Origin: Haliea alexandrii
GTDB lineage: Bacteria > Pseudomonadota > Gammaproteobacteria > Pseudomonadales > Halieaceae
Reading direction: 5' to 3'
Assembly: GCF_003719295.1 (NCBI RefSeq)
Contig: NZ_RFLW01000001.1
Location: 1,134,955-1,198,954, forward strand
DNA: 64,000 nt
The notes beneath the pieces are model-generated. The model was given only the letters and a program-made list of their open reading frames with translations, was not told the DNA's origin and made no database searches. The position numbers and the translations under genes are program-made. Positions 44,390-54,193 of this stretch are shown one piece after another (position 1 is the stretch's first letter; each line of letters starts with the position of its first letter).

Positions 44390-46174
44390 ATGATGGAGTG
44401 TCTTGCGGCTATGAGGTATGCGTGCAGTGCCCTGTTGAGCGGGTTGGTTTTGCTGGTATCAGTGTCAGGGCTGGAGGCGCATGCCGCTTCCGCGGATGAA
44501 CAGCTGCGGGCCTTGTACGAAGCCGAATACAGCTGGCGACAGGCCCAGTGGGGGCAGGTCCGTGATGCCCAGGGCGGCTGGCGAGATGGCCCTGCGCTGC
44601 CACACGTCGATGCCGCCACCCAGCGGGACAGGTTGACGTACTGGGACAACAGCCTGGCACAGCTGGCGGCAATACCCCGCGGCGCGTTGAGCGCCGAGGG
44701 CAAGATCAATGCCGCTGTTTTTGAGCAAATCGTCACCGCGCTGGCGGACGAGGTGCGCTTCGCAACGTACGAAGCACCGCTCAACTCCGACACCTTTTTC
44801 TGGAGTGGCCTGTACCCGCGTATGGGTGGCTTCCAGACGGAGCCGGCTTACCGTGACTACTTGCAGCGGCTGGCCCAGTTGCCGCGCTTCTTCGCCCAGC
44901 ATCAGGCCAATATGCGCATGGGATTGGCGCGGGGTTACAGCGTGCCATTCGTCTCTTTGCAAGGGCGGGAGCGTTCCCTCGAAGCCTACCTCGCTGCGGG
45001 CGAGGACAATCCCTTCTGGTCTCCCATGGCGGCTATGCCCGCGCAGTGGCCGCAGGCGCTGAAGGTCGAACTGCAGGCAGAGGCGCGCACAGTCATCAAT
45101 GCCGCCGTGGTGCCCGCCTACACCGAGCTCTTGCAATTCATGCGTGAGGAGTACCTGCCGCAGACGCGCAGGTCGCTGGCGGCGCGCGATCTGCCCAACG
45201 GCGACGCGTTCTACCAGGCCCAGATCCGCAACTTCACCACGCTCGCCCTGAATGCCGAGGAGATCCACCAAATAGGCCTTGCAGAGGTCGCCCGTATCCG
45301 CGCCGAGATGGATGCTGTGCGGGCCTCCACCGGGTTTGATGGCGATATGCAGGCGTTCCTGCAGTTCCTGCGGTCCGACCCCCGCTTTTATGCGCAAACG
45401 CCCCACGAATTGCTGGCTTTCACCGCCTGGGTGGCCAAGCGAGTGGATGGTCAGCTAGCTGCCAATCTGGGGTTTCTCCCCCGCAGGCGCTACACCATAT
45501 TGCCAGTGCCGGATGCCATCGCGCCGTTCTATACCGGGGGGCGGGGCGGTCTGGAAAGCTGCCTGTTCAATACCTACGACTTGCCCTCGCGCCCTTTATA
45601 TACGCTCACTGCCCTGACCTTGCATGAGTGCGCGCCGGGGCATTCCCTACAGGCGGCCATTGCCCGCGAGGCGCCGGGCGACATTCCGGAGTTTCGCGCC
45701 AACAACTACTTCTCCGGTTACGGGGAAGGGTGGGGCTTGTATACCGAGTGGTTGGGCATCGAAATGGGGGTGTACGATACGCCCTACGAACACTTCGGCC
45801 GCCTCTCGTACGAAATGTGGCGTGCGGCACGTCTGGTGATCGACACCGGCTTGCATCACTACGGCTGGAGCCGCGAGCGCGCCCAAGCCTATTTGCGCGA
45901 CAACACCGCGCTGTCCGAGCACGAGCTGACCACCGAGATTGATCGCTACATTTCCTGGCCGGCACAGGCCCTATCCTACAAGTTGGGTGAGATGCTGATT
46001 CGGCGCAAACGCGGCGAAGCCGAGGCGGCGCTGGGAGCGTCATTCGACAAACGCTATTTCCACGACACCATTCTCGGTCTGCGCTCTGTGCCGCTGACGG
46101 TGCTGGAGCAGGCGCTGGATCAATGGGTCGCAGCCGGGGGCCCCGATCCCTACGCCAATGCCGCGGTTCAGTGA
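44390..46174 (+). CDS. Exported DUF885 family protein (putative metallo-hydrolase)
   Basis: A 594-aa protein with a signal peptide ([20 protein letters not shown] region). The DUF885 signature is [19 protein letters not shown] near residue 408, an HExxxGH-like motif that suggests zinc, followed by [16 protein letters not shown]. Family members are large periplasmic or membrane-linked proteins of poorly defined peptidase-like activity. Start uncertain: ATG 44390, 44393 and 44411 are all possible, and none has a perfect ribosome site. The stop overlaps the convergent FisR-like gene by 7 bp. No clear link to the C39 locus beyond direction. Confidence 0.8.
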   Translation: MMECLAAMRYACSALLSGLVLLVSVSGLEAHAASADEQLRALYEAEYSWRQAQWGQVRDAQGGWRDGPALPHVDAATQRDRLTYWDNSLAQLAAIPRGALSAEGKINAAVFEQIVTALADEVRFATYEAPLNSDTFFWSGLYPRMGGFQTEPAYRDYLQRLAQLPRFFAQHQANMRMGLARGYSVPFVSLQGRERSLEAYLAAGEDNPFWSPMAAMPAQWPQALKVELQAEARTVINAAVVPAYTELLQFMREEYLPQTRRSLAARDLPNGDAFYQAQIRNFTTLALNAEEIHQIGLAEVARIRAEMDAVRASTGFDGDMQAFLQFLRSDPRFYAQTPHELLAFTAWVAKRVDGQLAANLGFLPRRRYTILPVPDAIAPFYTGGRGGLESCLFNTYDLPSRPLYTLTALTLHECAPGHSLQAAIAREAPGDIPEFRANNYFSGYGEGWGLYTEWLGIEMGVYDTPYEHFGRLSYEMWRAARLVIDTGLHHYGWSRERAQAYLRDNTALSEHELTTEIDRYISWPAQALSYKLGEMLIRRKRGEAEAALGASFDKRYFHDTILGLRSVPLTVLEQALDQWVAAGGPDPYANAAVQ

Positions 46175-47487
46175 TCGGTGAGCGTCTGTCCGAGTTTGCG
46201 GTAGAGGCTGCGTACACTGATCCCGGCAATGCTGGCGGCGCGCGCCTTGTCGCCTTCACAGTGTGCCAGCAGGCTCTCCAGATATTGTGTTTCCTGTGTT
46301 CGCAGATCGGTCCAGGCACTGGCTGGCGGCGCCGGTGGTGTCAGCGTCTGGCCGATGCAGCGTTCCAGAATGCGGTGGTCGATGATATCGCCCTGGGCAA
46401 ACACCAGCGCCCGTTCCAGTACGTTGCGTAGCTCGCGGATGTTGCCCGGGAACGGTTCCTGTTGCAGGCGTTGCACGGCAGACTCGGTCAGGCGAATGGG
46501 GCGCCCGTCTCGCAGTTTTCCCAGGATGGAGTTGGCGAGCAAGGCCAGGTCCTCGCGGCGCTCGCGCAGGGCGGGCAGGTGAATGGGGAAGGCGTTAATG
46601 CGGTAGAAAAGATCGCGGCGAAAGCTGCCCTCGTCAACCATGGCCGCCAGGTTCTTGTGGGTGGCGCAGATAAGGCGAAAGTCGGCATGGCGCAGCGTTG
46701 TGCTGCCCACCGGGCGCCAGGTGCCTGTCTCCAGCAGGCGCAGCAGCTTGACCTGCATGCCCAGGGGGACATCGCCAATCTCATCCAGAAACAGTGTGCC
46801 GCCCTGTGCCGATTCCAGTAACCCGGGTTTGTCCTGCGTGGCGCCGGTAAACGCGCCCCGGACGTGCCCGAACAGTTCGCTCTCGAACAGAGTTTCGGTC
46901 AAACCGGCGCATTCAACTGCCACCAGTGGGCGCTCCCGGCGCGCGCTCGCCTGATGAATCGCGCTCGCTGCCAGCTCCTTGCCGGTACCGGACTCGCCCA
47001 ATAGCAGGATGGAGGTTTCGTGGGGCGCCACCAGATTAACCAGGTGCACCAGGGCGTTGAACGCGGCGCTGCGGCCCACCATCTGCCGCGTACTCAGCTC
47101 GGCGCTGGCGACCGTGACCGGTGTCAGCAGTTCAACGAAATAGAGCAGCTCGCCAGCATCATCGTGAATGGGCAGCATCGCCACGTCCACGTGTTGGCGC
47201 CCCTCGGGTGAAAGGTGCACGTGTAGTACCCGCTCTTTCTTGCCACTCGCCCGGGCCGCGGCCAGTGGGCAGCTTTCTCCTGCCTGGTCGCAGGGTACCT
47301 GGTAGCCGTGTGAGACCTCAAAACAGTGGGCCGGGGTTGCGGCGTCGAGCTCGCCGAAGCTTTCCCGGTAGGCGCTGTTGGTCGCCAGAATACGGTATTC
47401 CGGGGTTACCAGGATGGCGGGGCAATCGTAGCCCTCCAGCATGCGGGCCAGTGCGCGGTCGGTATCGGTGGCGATCAGTTCGCTCAT
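46168..47487 (-). CDS. FisR-like sigma54 activator responding to sulfane sulfur
   Basis: A 439-aa sigma54-dependent activator. Residues ~15-125 are a PAS-like sensor with three cysteines, Cys55, Cys66 and Cys73 (C-x10-C-x6-C), the spacing described for FisR, which senses polysulfide. An AAA+ domain follows with Walker A GESGTGKE (about 164), GAFTGATQ for sigma54 contact (about 209) and Walker [12 protein letters not shown]. The C-terminus is a Fis-type helix-turn-helix ([21 protein letters not shown]). It is divergent from a persulfide dioxygenase/SQR operon that has a sigma54 promoter, so activation of that operon is the clear expectation. Confidence 0.88.
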   Translation of the reverse strand: MSELIATDTDRALARMLEGYDCPAILVTPEYRILATNSAYRESFGELDAATPAHCFEVSHGYQVPCDQAGESCPLAAARASGKKERVLHVHLSPEGRQHVDVAMLPIHDDAGELLYFVELLTPVTVASAELSTRQMVGRSAAFNALVHLVNLVAPHETSILLLGESGTGKELAASAIHQASARRERPLVAVECAGLTETLFESELFGHVRGAFTGATQDKPGLLESAQGGTLFLDEIGDVPLGMQVKLLRLLETGTWRPVGSTTLRHADFRLICATHKNLAAMVDEGSFRRDLFYRINAFPIHLPALRERREDLALLANSILGKLRDGRPIRLTESAVQRLQQEPFPGNIRELRNVLERALVFAQGDIIDHRILERCIGQTLTPPAPPASAWTDLRTQETQYLESLLAHCEGDKARAASIAGISVRSLYRKLGQTLTDH

Positions 47488-47489
47488 GT

Positions 47490-47519
47490 CAATATTGGCA
47501 AGCTATTTTGCCAATATTG
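47490..47519. promoter_or_regulatory. Inverted repeat, likely FisR-like activator binding site
   Basis: CAATATTGGCAA - gctatt - TTGCCAATATTG: perfect 12-bp arms with a 6-base spacer, the longest perfect inverted repeat noticed here. It begins 2 bp before the activator start and ~112 bp upstream of the sigma54 promoter -24 element, the normal enhancer distance. It may also autoregulate the activator. Confidence 0.8.
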
Positions 47520-47630
47520 GCAGATTTGGGTTGGCCAAGGCCAGTCGTTTTTTCGGCCCGGCCAGCATTTTGTGATTAATAACACTAATAAACAATAGGT
47601 TACAGAATTCCGGATGACTGCCTCGTAGCT

Positions 47631-47646
47631 TGGCACGAGCATTGCT
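47631..47646 (+). promoter_or_regulatory. Sigma54 (-24/-12) promoter
   Basis: TGGCACG-agca-TTGCT fits the sigma54 consensus exactly, with GG at 47632-47633 and GC at 47644-47645. It drives the persulfide dioxygenase operon that starts at 47693. Confidence 0.88.
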
Positions 47647-47692
47647 GTAGTACCTCACAAGCCCTATACCCGTAATCAGTGAGGTGGATGTC

Positions 47693-48589
47693 ATGCAAGC
47701 AACGGTCAATTTTCAGGTGGATCTGCAATGCCGGCCGGAAGTCGTGCCTTTTTTCGATGCCGACACCCATACGTTTTCCTATGTGGTGCGCGATCCGGCG
47801 AGTACCGCCTGCGCGGTGGTCGACTCGGTGCTGGATATAGACTACGCAGCCGGCCGCATCAGCACCACCAGTGCGGATCGCATTCTCGACTACATCCGCC
47901 AGCACGGCCTGGCACTGGAGTGGATCATCGAGACCCATGTGCACGCGGATCACCTGTCCGCGGCGCCGTATTTGCAGGATGCCCTCGGCGGCAAGATCGG
48001 CATAGGCGAGCACATCGTGACGGTACAGGAGACCTTTGGCAGCGTCTTCAATGCAGGCGCTGACTTCGCGCGCGACGGTTCGCAATTCGACCGTCTTTTC
48101 ACGGACGGTGACCGCTATCAGGTGGGCAGTATGACGTGCCATGCCATGCACACGCCCGGCCATACGCCAGCCTGCATGGTGCATGTGATGGGTGACGCCG
48201 CGTTTGTCGGTGACACCCTGTTCATGCCGGATGGCGGCACCGCGCGCGCCGACTTCCCCGGAGGCGATGCGCGTACACTGTATCGCTCTATCCAGCGCGT
48301 GTTGTCGCTGCCCGGCGAGACGCGCCTGTTCATGTGTCATGACTACATGCCCAATGGCCGCGAGCTCGAATATGAGACCAGCGTGGCGGCGGAGCTGGCC
48401 GACAACATTCATGTGCACACCGGTATCAGTGAGGACGACTTCGTGCGCATGCGCGAAGCCCGGGATGCAACACTGGATATGCCGCGCCTGATTCTGCCTT
48501 CACTGCAGGTGAATATGCGTGCCGGCCACCTGCCCGCGGCGGAAGACAATGCAACGGTTTACCTGAAGCTGCCCATCAACGCGCTCTGA
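47693..48589 (+). CDS. MBL-fold persulfide dioxygenase (ETHE1/PDO-like)
   Basis: A 298-aa metallo-beta-lactamase-fold protein. Iron-binding motifs: THVHADHLSAAPYL (about 82), MHTPGHTPACMV (about 153), GDTLFMPDGGTARADFPGGD (about 176) and MCHDYMPNGREL. The last two match bacterial persulfide dioxygenases, which oxidise glutathione persulfide to sulfite. ATG 47693 lies after GAGGTGGA; a GTG at 47684 is an alternative. First gene of the sulfide operon, directly behind the sigma54 promoter; the next gene encodes the quinone reductase that makes the persulfide. Confidence 0.88.
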   Translation: MQATVNFQVDLQCRPEVVPFFDADTHTFSYVVRDPASTACAVVDSVLDIDYAAGRISTTSADRILDYIRQHGLALEWIIETHVHADHLSAAPYLQDALGGKIGIGEHIVTVQETFGSVFNAGADFARDGSQFDRLFTDGDRYQVGSMTCHAMHTPGHTPACMVHVMGDAAFVGDTLFMPDGGTARADFPGGDARTLYRSIQRVLSLPGETRLFMCHDYMPNGRELEYETSVAAELADNIHVHTGISEDDFVRMREARDATLDMPRLILPSLQVNMRAGHLPAAEDNATVYLKLPINAL

Positions 48590-48612
48590 TCACTGTTCTC
48601 GAGGAAAGCCCC

Positions 48613-50286
48613 ATGGATATTCGTACTCTGGACGACCGCCTCAGCGTGTCTGCGCAGGTAACGCCCGATGAACTCGCCGACCTGGCGGCACGCGGCGTGC
48701 AGCATATTATCTGCAACCGCCCTGACGGCGAGGGTGCTGACCAGCCCGCCTATGCCGAGGTGCAGCGCGCTGCGGAGGCGGCGGGGATACAGGCACACTA
48801 CCTGCCCGTGGTGGCGGGCAAGGTGTCCGATGCCGAGGCACGCGAGTTCGGCCAGCTGCTGGATGCGACTGAGGGGCCGGTGCACGCCTACTGCCGCACC
48901 GGCATGCGCTCTACGACACTGTGGGCCCTCTCGCGGGCGCGCAGCGGGCTTTCCCCGGCCGACATCGTGCGACGGGGTCGAGAAGCCGGTTATGACATGA
49001 GCAGCGTTGTGGCCCGGGTGGCCGGTGATGGCGAGGGGCATGGGGGCCTTGTGCTCGCCGAGTATGACGTGGTGATCGTGGGGGCAGGGGCAGGGGGCAT
49101 TGCCTGCGCGTCCAGTTTGTTGAGCCGCGACAAGACGCTGTCGGTGGCGATCATTGACCCGGCAGATATCCATTATTACCAGCCCGGCTGGACCTTTGTT
49201 GGAGCAGGCATCTTTCAGCCGGCGACCACCGCGCGCACCATGGCATCGTTGATTCCCCGTGGCGCTGACTGGATCAAGGCGGCGGTGGCGGCCTTCGACC
49301 CGCTGCATAATGCGGTGGTGCTGGAGGGGTGTCGTGTCATACGTTATCGGCGGCTGGTGGTGGCGGCGGGCATCAAGCTGGACTGGGACGCGATTCCAGG
49401 GCTGGCAGAAAGCCTGGGGCGCAACGGGGTCACCTCCAACTACCGCTTTGACCTGGCCCCCTACACCTGGCAGCTGGTACAAAAACTCAAAGGCGGGCGG
49501 GCCCTGTTCACGCAACCGCCTATGCCGATAAAGTGCGCCGGAGCGCCACAGAAGGCGATGTACCTGTCGGCGGACTACTGGTTGCGCCAGAAGTGCCTGC
49601 AGGACATCGAGGTGGAGTTCTACAACGCCGGTGCAGTCCTCTTCGGTGTCCCCGACTATGTGCCCGCGCTTATGGACTACGTAAAGCGCTACGATGCGCG
49701 CCTCAACTTCAGTCATCGCCTGCTGCGTATTGACGGCGATGCGCGCCGCGCCGTATTCGAGGCGACAGACAGCGATGGCGCCAAGCGTGAAGTGGAGCGC
49801 GAATTTGACATGATTCACGTGGTGCCCCCGCAGACGGCGCCGGATTTCATTCGTGCCAGCGCACTGGTGGATGAAGCGGGGTGGGTGGATGTGGATCAAA
49901 CCACGCTGCGACACAAGCGCTTCGACAACATCTGGGCGCTGGGCGATGTGATGAACGCACCCAACGCCAAAACCGCGGCGGCGGCGCGTATGCAGGCCCC
50001 CATCGTCGCCAATAACCTGCTGGTAGACAGCGGGCGGGTTACGGGGGTGGCACACTACAATGGATACGGCTCTTGCCCGCTCACCGTGGAACGAGGCAAG
50101 ATCGTGCTGGCGGAGTTCGGTTACGGCGGCAAACTGCTGCCGAGTATGCCGGCGTGGCTGCTGGATGGCCGCAAGCCCAGTCGCGCCGCCTGGTTCCTGA
50201 AGGAGCGCCTGTTGCCGCCGATCTACTGGAAAGCAATGCTGCGTGGCAGGGAGTGGCTGGCTAAGCCGGTGATCGGCGAGGGATAA
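48613..50286 (+). CDS. DUF442 phosphatase/sulfurtransferase-like domain fused to sulfide:quinone reductase
   Basis: A 557-aa two-domain protein. Residues ~1-110 are a DUF442 (TIGR01244) domain with a Cys loop AYCRTGMRSTT at about 96, related to tyrosine phosphatases and often proposed to move sulfur. From about 150 the protein is an FAD-dependent reductase: VVIVGAGAGGIACASSLL (dinucleotide fold), YYQPGWTFVGAG, and two cysteines in PIKCAGAPQKAMY and NGYGSCPLTV that match the active-site pair of type II (SQOR-like) sulfide:quinone reductases. It would oxidise sulfide at the membrane and hand sulfane sulfur to its own DUF442 domain or to glutathione. Confidence 0.88.
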   Translation: MDIRTLDDRLSVSAQVTPDELADLAARGVQHIICNRPDGEGADQPAYAEVQRAAEAAGIQAHYLPVVAGKVSDAEAREFGQLLDATEGPVHAYCRTGMRSTTLWALSRARSGLSPADIVRRGREAGYDMSSVVARVAGDGEGHGGLVLAEYDVVIVGAGAGGIACASSLLSRDKTLSVAIIDPADIHYYQPGWTFVGAGIFQPATTARTMASLIPRGADWIKAAVAAFDPLHNAVVLEGCRVIRYRRLVVAAGIKLDWDAIPGLAESLGRNGVTSNYRFDLAPYTWQLVQKLKGGRALFTQPPMPIKCAGAPQKAMYLSADYWLRQKCLQDIEVEFYNAGAVLFGVPDYVPALMDYVKRYDARLNFSHRLLRIDGDARRAVFEATDSDGAKREVEREFDMIHVVPPQTAPDFIRASALVDEAGWVDVDQTTLRHKRFDNIWALGDVMNAPNAKTAAAARMQAPIVANNLLVDSGRVTGVAHYNGYGSCPLTVERGKIVLAEFGYGGKLLPSMPAWLLDGRKPSRAAWFLKERLLPPIYWKAMLRGREWLAKPVIGEG

Positions 50287-50290
50287 CACA

Positions 50291-52045
50291 TTGCATGAAT
50301 TAAAGCGCTATCTGCCGCTGCTGGATTGGGGGCGACGCTACAACAGCGAGAGTTTTGCCAGCGACGGCCTGGCGGCGGTGATCGTGACCGTCATGCTGAT
50401 TCCGCAGTCCCTGGCCTACGCCATGCTGGCGGGCCTGCCCGCCGAAATGGGCCTGTATGCGAGTATGCTGCCGCTCATTGCCTATGGGTTGTTCGGCACC
50501 AGTACCACCTTGTCGGTGGGGCCTGTGGCAGTGGTGTCGTTGATGACCGCAACGGCAGTCAGCCAGGTCGCCGAGGCCGGGAGCCTGGCCTATATCGACG
50601 CCGCAATCCTGCTGGCGTTGATGTCCGGTGCGATGCTGCTGCTGTTCGGCCTGCTGCGCATGGGCTTTCTGGCGAGCTTTCTGTCCCACCCGGTGATCGC
50701 CGGTTTTATCACCGCATCGGGTGTGATTATCGCCGTCAGTCAGCTGGGCCATGTGCTGGGCATTCGGGGGCGGGGTGAGAACCTGCCACAGCTGGCGCAG
50801 CAACTCTGGGAGCAGCTGACCCTGGTACATCTGCCGACCGTGCTGGTGGGCGGGTGTACCCTGCTGTTCCTGTTCTGGGTGCGCAGCGGGCTGAAGCCCT
50901 TGTTGCAAAAAGCGGGGATGCCCGACTACTGGGCCGGCATGCTGACGCGCACCGGGCCGGTCTTTGCCGTGATTGGCACCAGCATGGTGGCCTGGGGGTT
51001 CGACCTGGAGGCGCAGGGGGTTGCCCTGGTAGGTCACGTACCGGCGGGGTTGCCGGGCCTCGACCTGCCAATGCTCTCGCATCCTGCCTGGCGGGAGCTG
51101 GCGGTATCGGCGCTGCTCATTTCCATTATCGGGTTTGTCGAGTCGGTTTCGGTGGGGCACACGCTGGCCGCGCGCCGTCGACAGCGCATTGTGCCCGACC
51201 AGGAACTGATCGGGCTCGGGGCATCGAATATCGCTGCAGCGGTGTCTGGTGGTTATCCGGTCACCGGCGGTTTTGCGCGCTCCATTGTCAATTTTGATGC
51301 GGGTGCCGCAACGCCGGCCGCCGGCATGCTGACCGCGCTGGGTATTGGCCTCACGGCAGTGTTTTTCACCCCCTATCTCGCCTACCTGCCCAAGGCGACA
51401 CTGGCGGCCACCATTATCGTGGCGGTACTGTCGCTGGTGGACTTCTCCATTCTGCGCCGCACCTGGGATTACGGCATCTCCGACTTCGCGGCTGTGGCGA
51501 TCACGTTGTTTGTCACCCTCGCGGTGGGCGTGGAAACCGGTGTCGCCTGCGGTGTGCTGGCCTCGCTGGCGCTGCACCTTTACAAGACGTCGCGGCCGCA
51601 CATGGCGGTGGTGGGTGAGGTGCCCGGCACCGAGCACTACCGCAATGTGGATCGGCACGAGGTTATCACCCGCGGTGACATACTCTCCCTGCGCATCGAT
51701 GAGAGCCTGTATTTCGCCAATGCCAGTTTTGTCGAGTCGCGCATTTACGCGCTGCTCGAACCCCGTCCGGAGGTTCGCCACGTGATCCTCATGTGCACGG
51801 CGGTGAATGAAATCGACCTCAGTGCACTGGAGGCCCTGGAGTCCATCAACCGGCAGCTCGCGGAGCGCGATATCGTGCTGCATCTCTCCGAGGTCAAGGG
51901 GCCGGTCATGGACGTATTGCGGCACACCCACTTCCTGCACGACCTCACGGGTAAAGTCTTTCTCTCCCAGCACCACGCGGTGCAGCATGTGATGGCAGAG
52001 GAAGATGCTGCCCGCGGCGACCGCCCCCACGACTGGGTGATCTAG
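50291..52045 (+). CDS. SulP-family anion transporter with STAS domain
   Basis: A 584-aa inner membrane protein starting at TTG 50291, with GAGGGA upstream overlapping the reductase stop. About 12 helices span residues 25-430 (AVIVTVMLIPQSLAYAMLAG and GLYASMLPLIAYGLFGTS are the SulP signature), then a cytosolic STAS domain (about 440-560; EIDLSALEALESINRQL). SulP proteins carry sulfate, bicarbonate or related anions. In this operon the likely role is removal of sulfite or sulfate from sulfide oxidation, or its import; direction is not shown. Confidence 0.9.
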   Translation: MHELKRYLPLLDWGRRYNSESFASDGLAAVIVTVMLIPQSLAYAMLAGLPAEMGLYASMLPLIAYGLFGTSTTLSVGPVAVVSLMTATAVSQVAEAGSLAYIDAAILLALMSGAMLLLFGLLRMGFLASFLSHPVIAGFITASGVIIAVSQLGHVLGIRGRGENLPQLAQQLWEQLTLVHLPTVLVGGCTLLFLFWVRSGLKPLLQKAGMPDYWAGMLTRTGPVFAVIGTSMVAWGFDLEAQGVALVGHVPAGLPGLDLPMLSHPAWRELAVSALLISIIGFVESVSVGHTLAARRRQRIVPDQELIGLGASNIAAAVSGGYPVTGGFARSIVNFDAGAATPAAGMLTALGIGLTAVFFTPYLAYLPKATLAATIIVAVLSLVDFSILRRTWDYGISDFAAVAITLFVTLAVGVETGVACGVLASLALHLYKTSRPHMAVVGEVPGTEHYRNVDRHEVITRGDILSLRIDESLYFANASFVESRIYALLEPRPEVRHVILMCTAVNEIDLSALEALESINRQLAERDIVLHLSEVKGPVMDVLRHTHFLHDLTGKVFLSQHHAVQHVMAEEDAARGDRPHDWVI

Positions 52046-52127
52046 CGCCGCGGCGTTGTGCAGTGCGGTGACACGGGCGCGCTTTCTCAGTACTGTATCG
52101 ACATAACGATAGAGTAGGGAGAGCGGC

Positions 52128-54188
52128 ATGAACTATTTCGTTACCGGTGGCACGGGTTTTATCGGTCGTTTTCTGGTGCCGCGGCTACTGGATCGTGGCG
52201 GGCGTGTTTACCTCCTGGTGCGGCCCGGCTCGCTGGCCAAGGTGGACGGGCTGCGTGAGCTTTGGGGCGCAAACCGGCGCCAGGTGGTGGCGGTTGAGGG
52301 TGACTTGAGTGAACCGCGGCTGGGCGTGAAAGCGGCATGGGTGCGCCAGCATGCAGGCAAGATGGATCATTTTTTTCACCTCGCGGCCATCTACGACATG
52401 CAGGCCAGTGCGGAGAGCCAGCGCAAGAGCAATGTCGAGGGCACACGCCAGGCACTGGTGTTGGCGAAGGCGCTGAAAACCGGCTGTTTTCACCAGGTCA
52501 GCTCCATCGCTGCGGCCGGGCTTTATGAAGGCACCTTTACGGAAGACATGTTCGAGGAGGCGGGGGCGCTGGATCACCCCTACTTCCAGACCAAGCACGA
52601 GTCTGAAGGAATTGTGCGCGCCGAGAAGCGGCTGAAATGGCGTATCTACCGCCCTGGTATGGTGGTGGGGCACTCGGTAACCGGGGAGATGGACAAGGTC
52701 GATGGCCCCTATTACTTTTTCGAGACGCTCCGCAGCCTGAGCAAAGTCGTGCCCGAGGGCCTGCCACTGTTGATGAACAAGGCGGGGTTGCTGAATATCG
52801 TGCCGGTCGATTACGTGGTGGCGGCCATGGATCATCTCGCCCACCTGCCCGGTCATGATCGTGAATGCTTCTTTCTCACCGACCCCGATGGCATTCGCGT
52901 GGGCGACCTGCTGAAAACACTCATGCGGGTGTCGCACGGGCCGAAGCTGCGTGCGGTCGATGCTTCCCTGCTGGACTCCGCCACCCGGCTGGCAGGCAAG
53001 GGTCTCGGCCATCTGGGGCCTGTGCGCAAGCTGGGCGAGCGCCTGATAGCCCAGATGGGCATTCCGCCGCAGGTGGTGGCCTACATCAATTACCCCACCC
53101 ACTTCGACTCCACGCGGACACGGGCACTGCTTGAACCCGCTGCCATACAGTGCCCGCCCTTCGAAGAGTATGCCCCGGTTATCTGGGATTACTGGCTGCA
53201 CTTTCTGCGCAAGGATGCCGGTGCTCTGGAGAAGGACGTGGACACGCTGTTCGATCGTCTGGTGGGCCGCCCGACACTGGCGGCGCTGCGCAAGCGGGTC
53301 AAGGGCAAGGTGGTGGTGGTCACCGGGGCGACCTCCGGTATCGGGCGCGAGTGTGCACTGCGCTTGGCGCGAGCCGATGCCCGCGTGGTGCTGGTGGCGC
53401 GCACGGTGGAAAAGCTGGAGGAGACCATCGCCGCGATAGAGGAACAGGGCGGTGTCGCTCACGCCTACGCCTGTGATGTGGCGGATCTGAATGCCTGTGA
53501 CAAGCTGGTGGCAGACGTGATCGCTGACGTCGGCGGGGCAGATATTCTGATCAACAATGCGGGCCGCTCCATTCGCCGCTCCGTGCGCTACAGCTATGAT
53601 CGTTTCCACGACTTCGAGCGCACCATGCAACTGAATTACTTTGGTGCCCTGCGCTTGATCATGGGCTTCCTGCCCGGCATGGAGCAGCGCGAGCAAGGCC
53701 AGGTCATCAATATTTCATCCATTGGCGTGCTCACCAGCCCGCCGCGCTTTTCAGCCTATGTGGCCTCAAAAGCCGCGCTGGACGCATTCAGCCTGTGCGC
53801 GGCACCCGAGTTCACGCGCTGCAATATCGAGTTCACCACCATTCACATGCCACTGGTGCGTACCCCCATGATTGCGCCCACGGGGCTGTACAAGGCCTTC
53901 CCCACACTCTCGCCCGAGCAGGCCCGGGACCTGGTCATGAAAGCCATTGTGTCGCGACCGAAGAAGGTCTCCACCAGTCTTGGTGTTGCCGGTGCGGTGG
54001 CGCAGGCCACGATGCCGAGCTTTACCGAGGCGTTTCTCAGTCAGGCCTATGACCTGTTTCCGGATTCACCGGCGGCCCGGGGCCTGAGTGCAGAGGAAGC
54101 GGCAGCGGAGCTGGCTGAACTGCCCTCCTCAAGACTGGCGCTGGCGCGGCGGCTGTTTTCGCAGGTCATGCGGGGCGTGCACTGGTAG
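52128..54188 (+). CDS. Two-domain SDR protein, fatty acyl-CoA/ACP reductase-like
   Basis: A 686-aa protein with two Rossmann domains. N-terminal extended SDR/male-sterility type: YFVTGGTGFIGRFLV (about 3), VSSIAAAGLYEG and PYFQTKHESEG with catalytic Tyr/Lys. C-terminal classical SDR from about 387: VVVVTGATSGIGRECAL, NNAGRSIRRS, ISSIGVLTSPPRFSAYVASKAA. This arrangement matches long bacterial fatty acyl-CoA reductases such as the Marinobacter type, which make fatty alcohols for wax esters; the C-terminal half resembles Acr1. No wax synthase is visible in the window. ATG at 52128 follows GAGAGCGGC. Confidence 0.78.
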   Translation: MNYFVTGGTGFIGRFLVPRLLDRGGRVYLLVRPGSLAKVDGLRELWGANRRQVVAVEGDLSEPRLGVKAAWVRQHAGKMDHFFHLAAIYDMQASAESQRKSNVEGTRQALVLAKALKTGCFHQVSSIAAAGLYEGTFTEDMFEEAGALDHPYFQTKHESEGIVRAEKRLKWRIYRPGMVVGHSVTGEMDKVDGPYYFFETLRSLSKVVPEGLPLLMNKAGLLNIVPVDYVVAAMDHLAHLPGHDRECFFLTDPDGIRVGDLLKTLMRVSHGPKLRAVDASLLDSATRLAGKGLGHLGPVRKLGERLIAQMGIPPQVVAYINYPTHFDSTRTRALLEPAAIQCPPFEEYAPVIWDYWLHFLRKDAGALEKDVDTLFDRLVGRPTLAALRKRVKGKVVVVTGATSGIGRECALRLARADARVVLVARTVEKLEETIAAIEEQGGVAHAYACDVADLNACDKLVADVIADVGGADILINNAGRSIRRSVRYSYDRFHDFERTMQLNYFGALRLIMGFLPGMEQREQGQVINISSIGVLTSPPRFSAYVASKAALDAFSLCAAPEFTRCNIEFTTIHMPLVRTPMIAPTGLYKAFPTLSPEQARDLVMKAIVSRPKKVSTSLGVAGAVAQATMPSFTEAFLSQAYDLFPDSPAARGLSAEEAAAELAELPSSRLALARRLFSQVMRGVHW

Positions 54189-54193
54189 GAACA

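Noticed and set aside
48559-50289. A 576-codon minus-strand open frame opposite the SQR fusion gene
   Set aside because: Same shadow effect; the plus-strand protein has matching FAD and Cys motifs.
50300-52129. A 609-codon minus-strand open frame opposite the SulP gene
   Set aside because: Antisense shadow; low-complexity His/Arg/Gln composition and no ribosome site, while the plus strand has a clear transporter.
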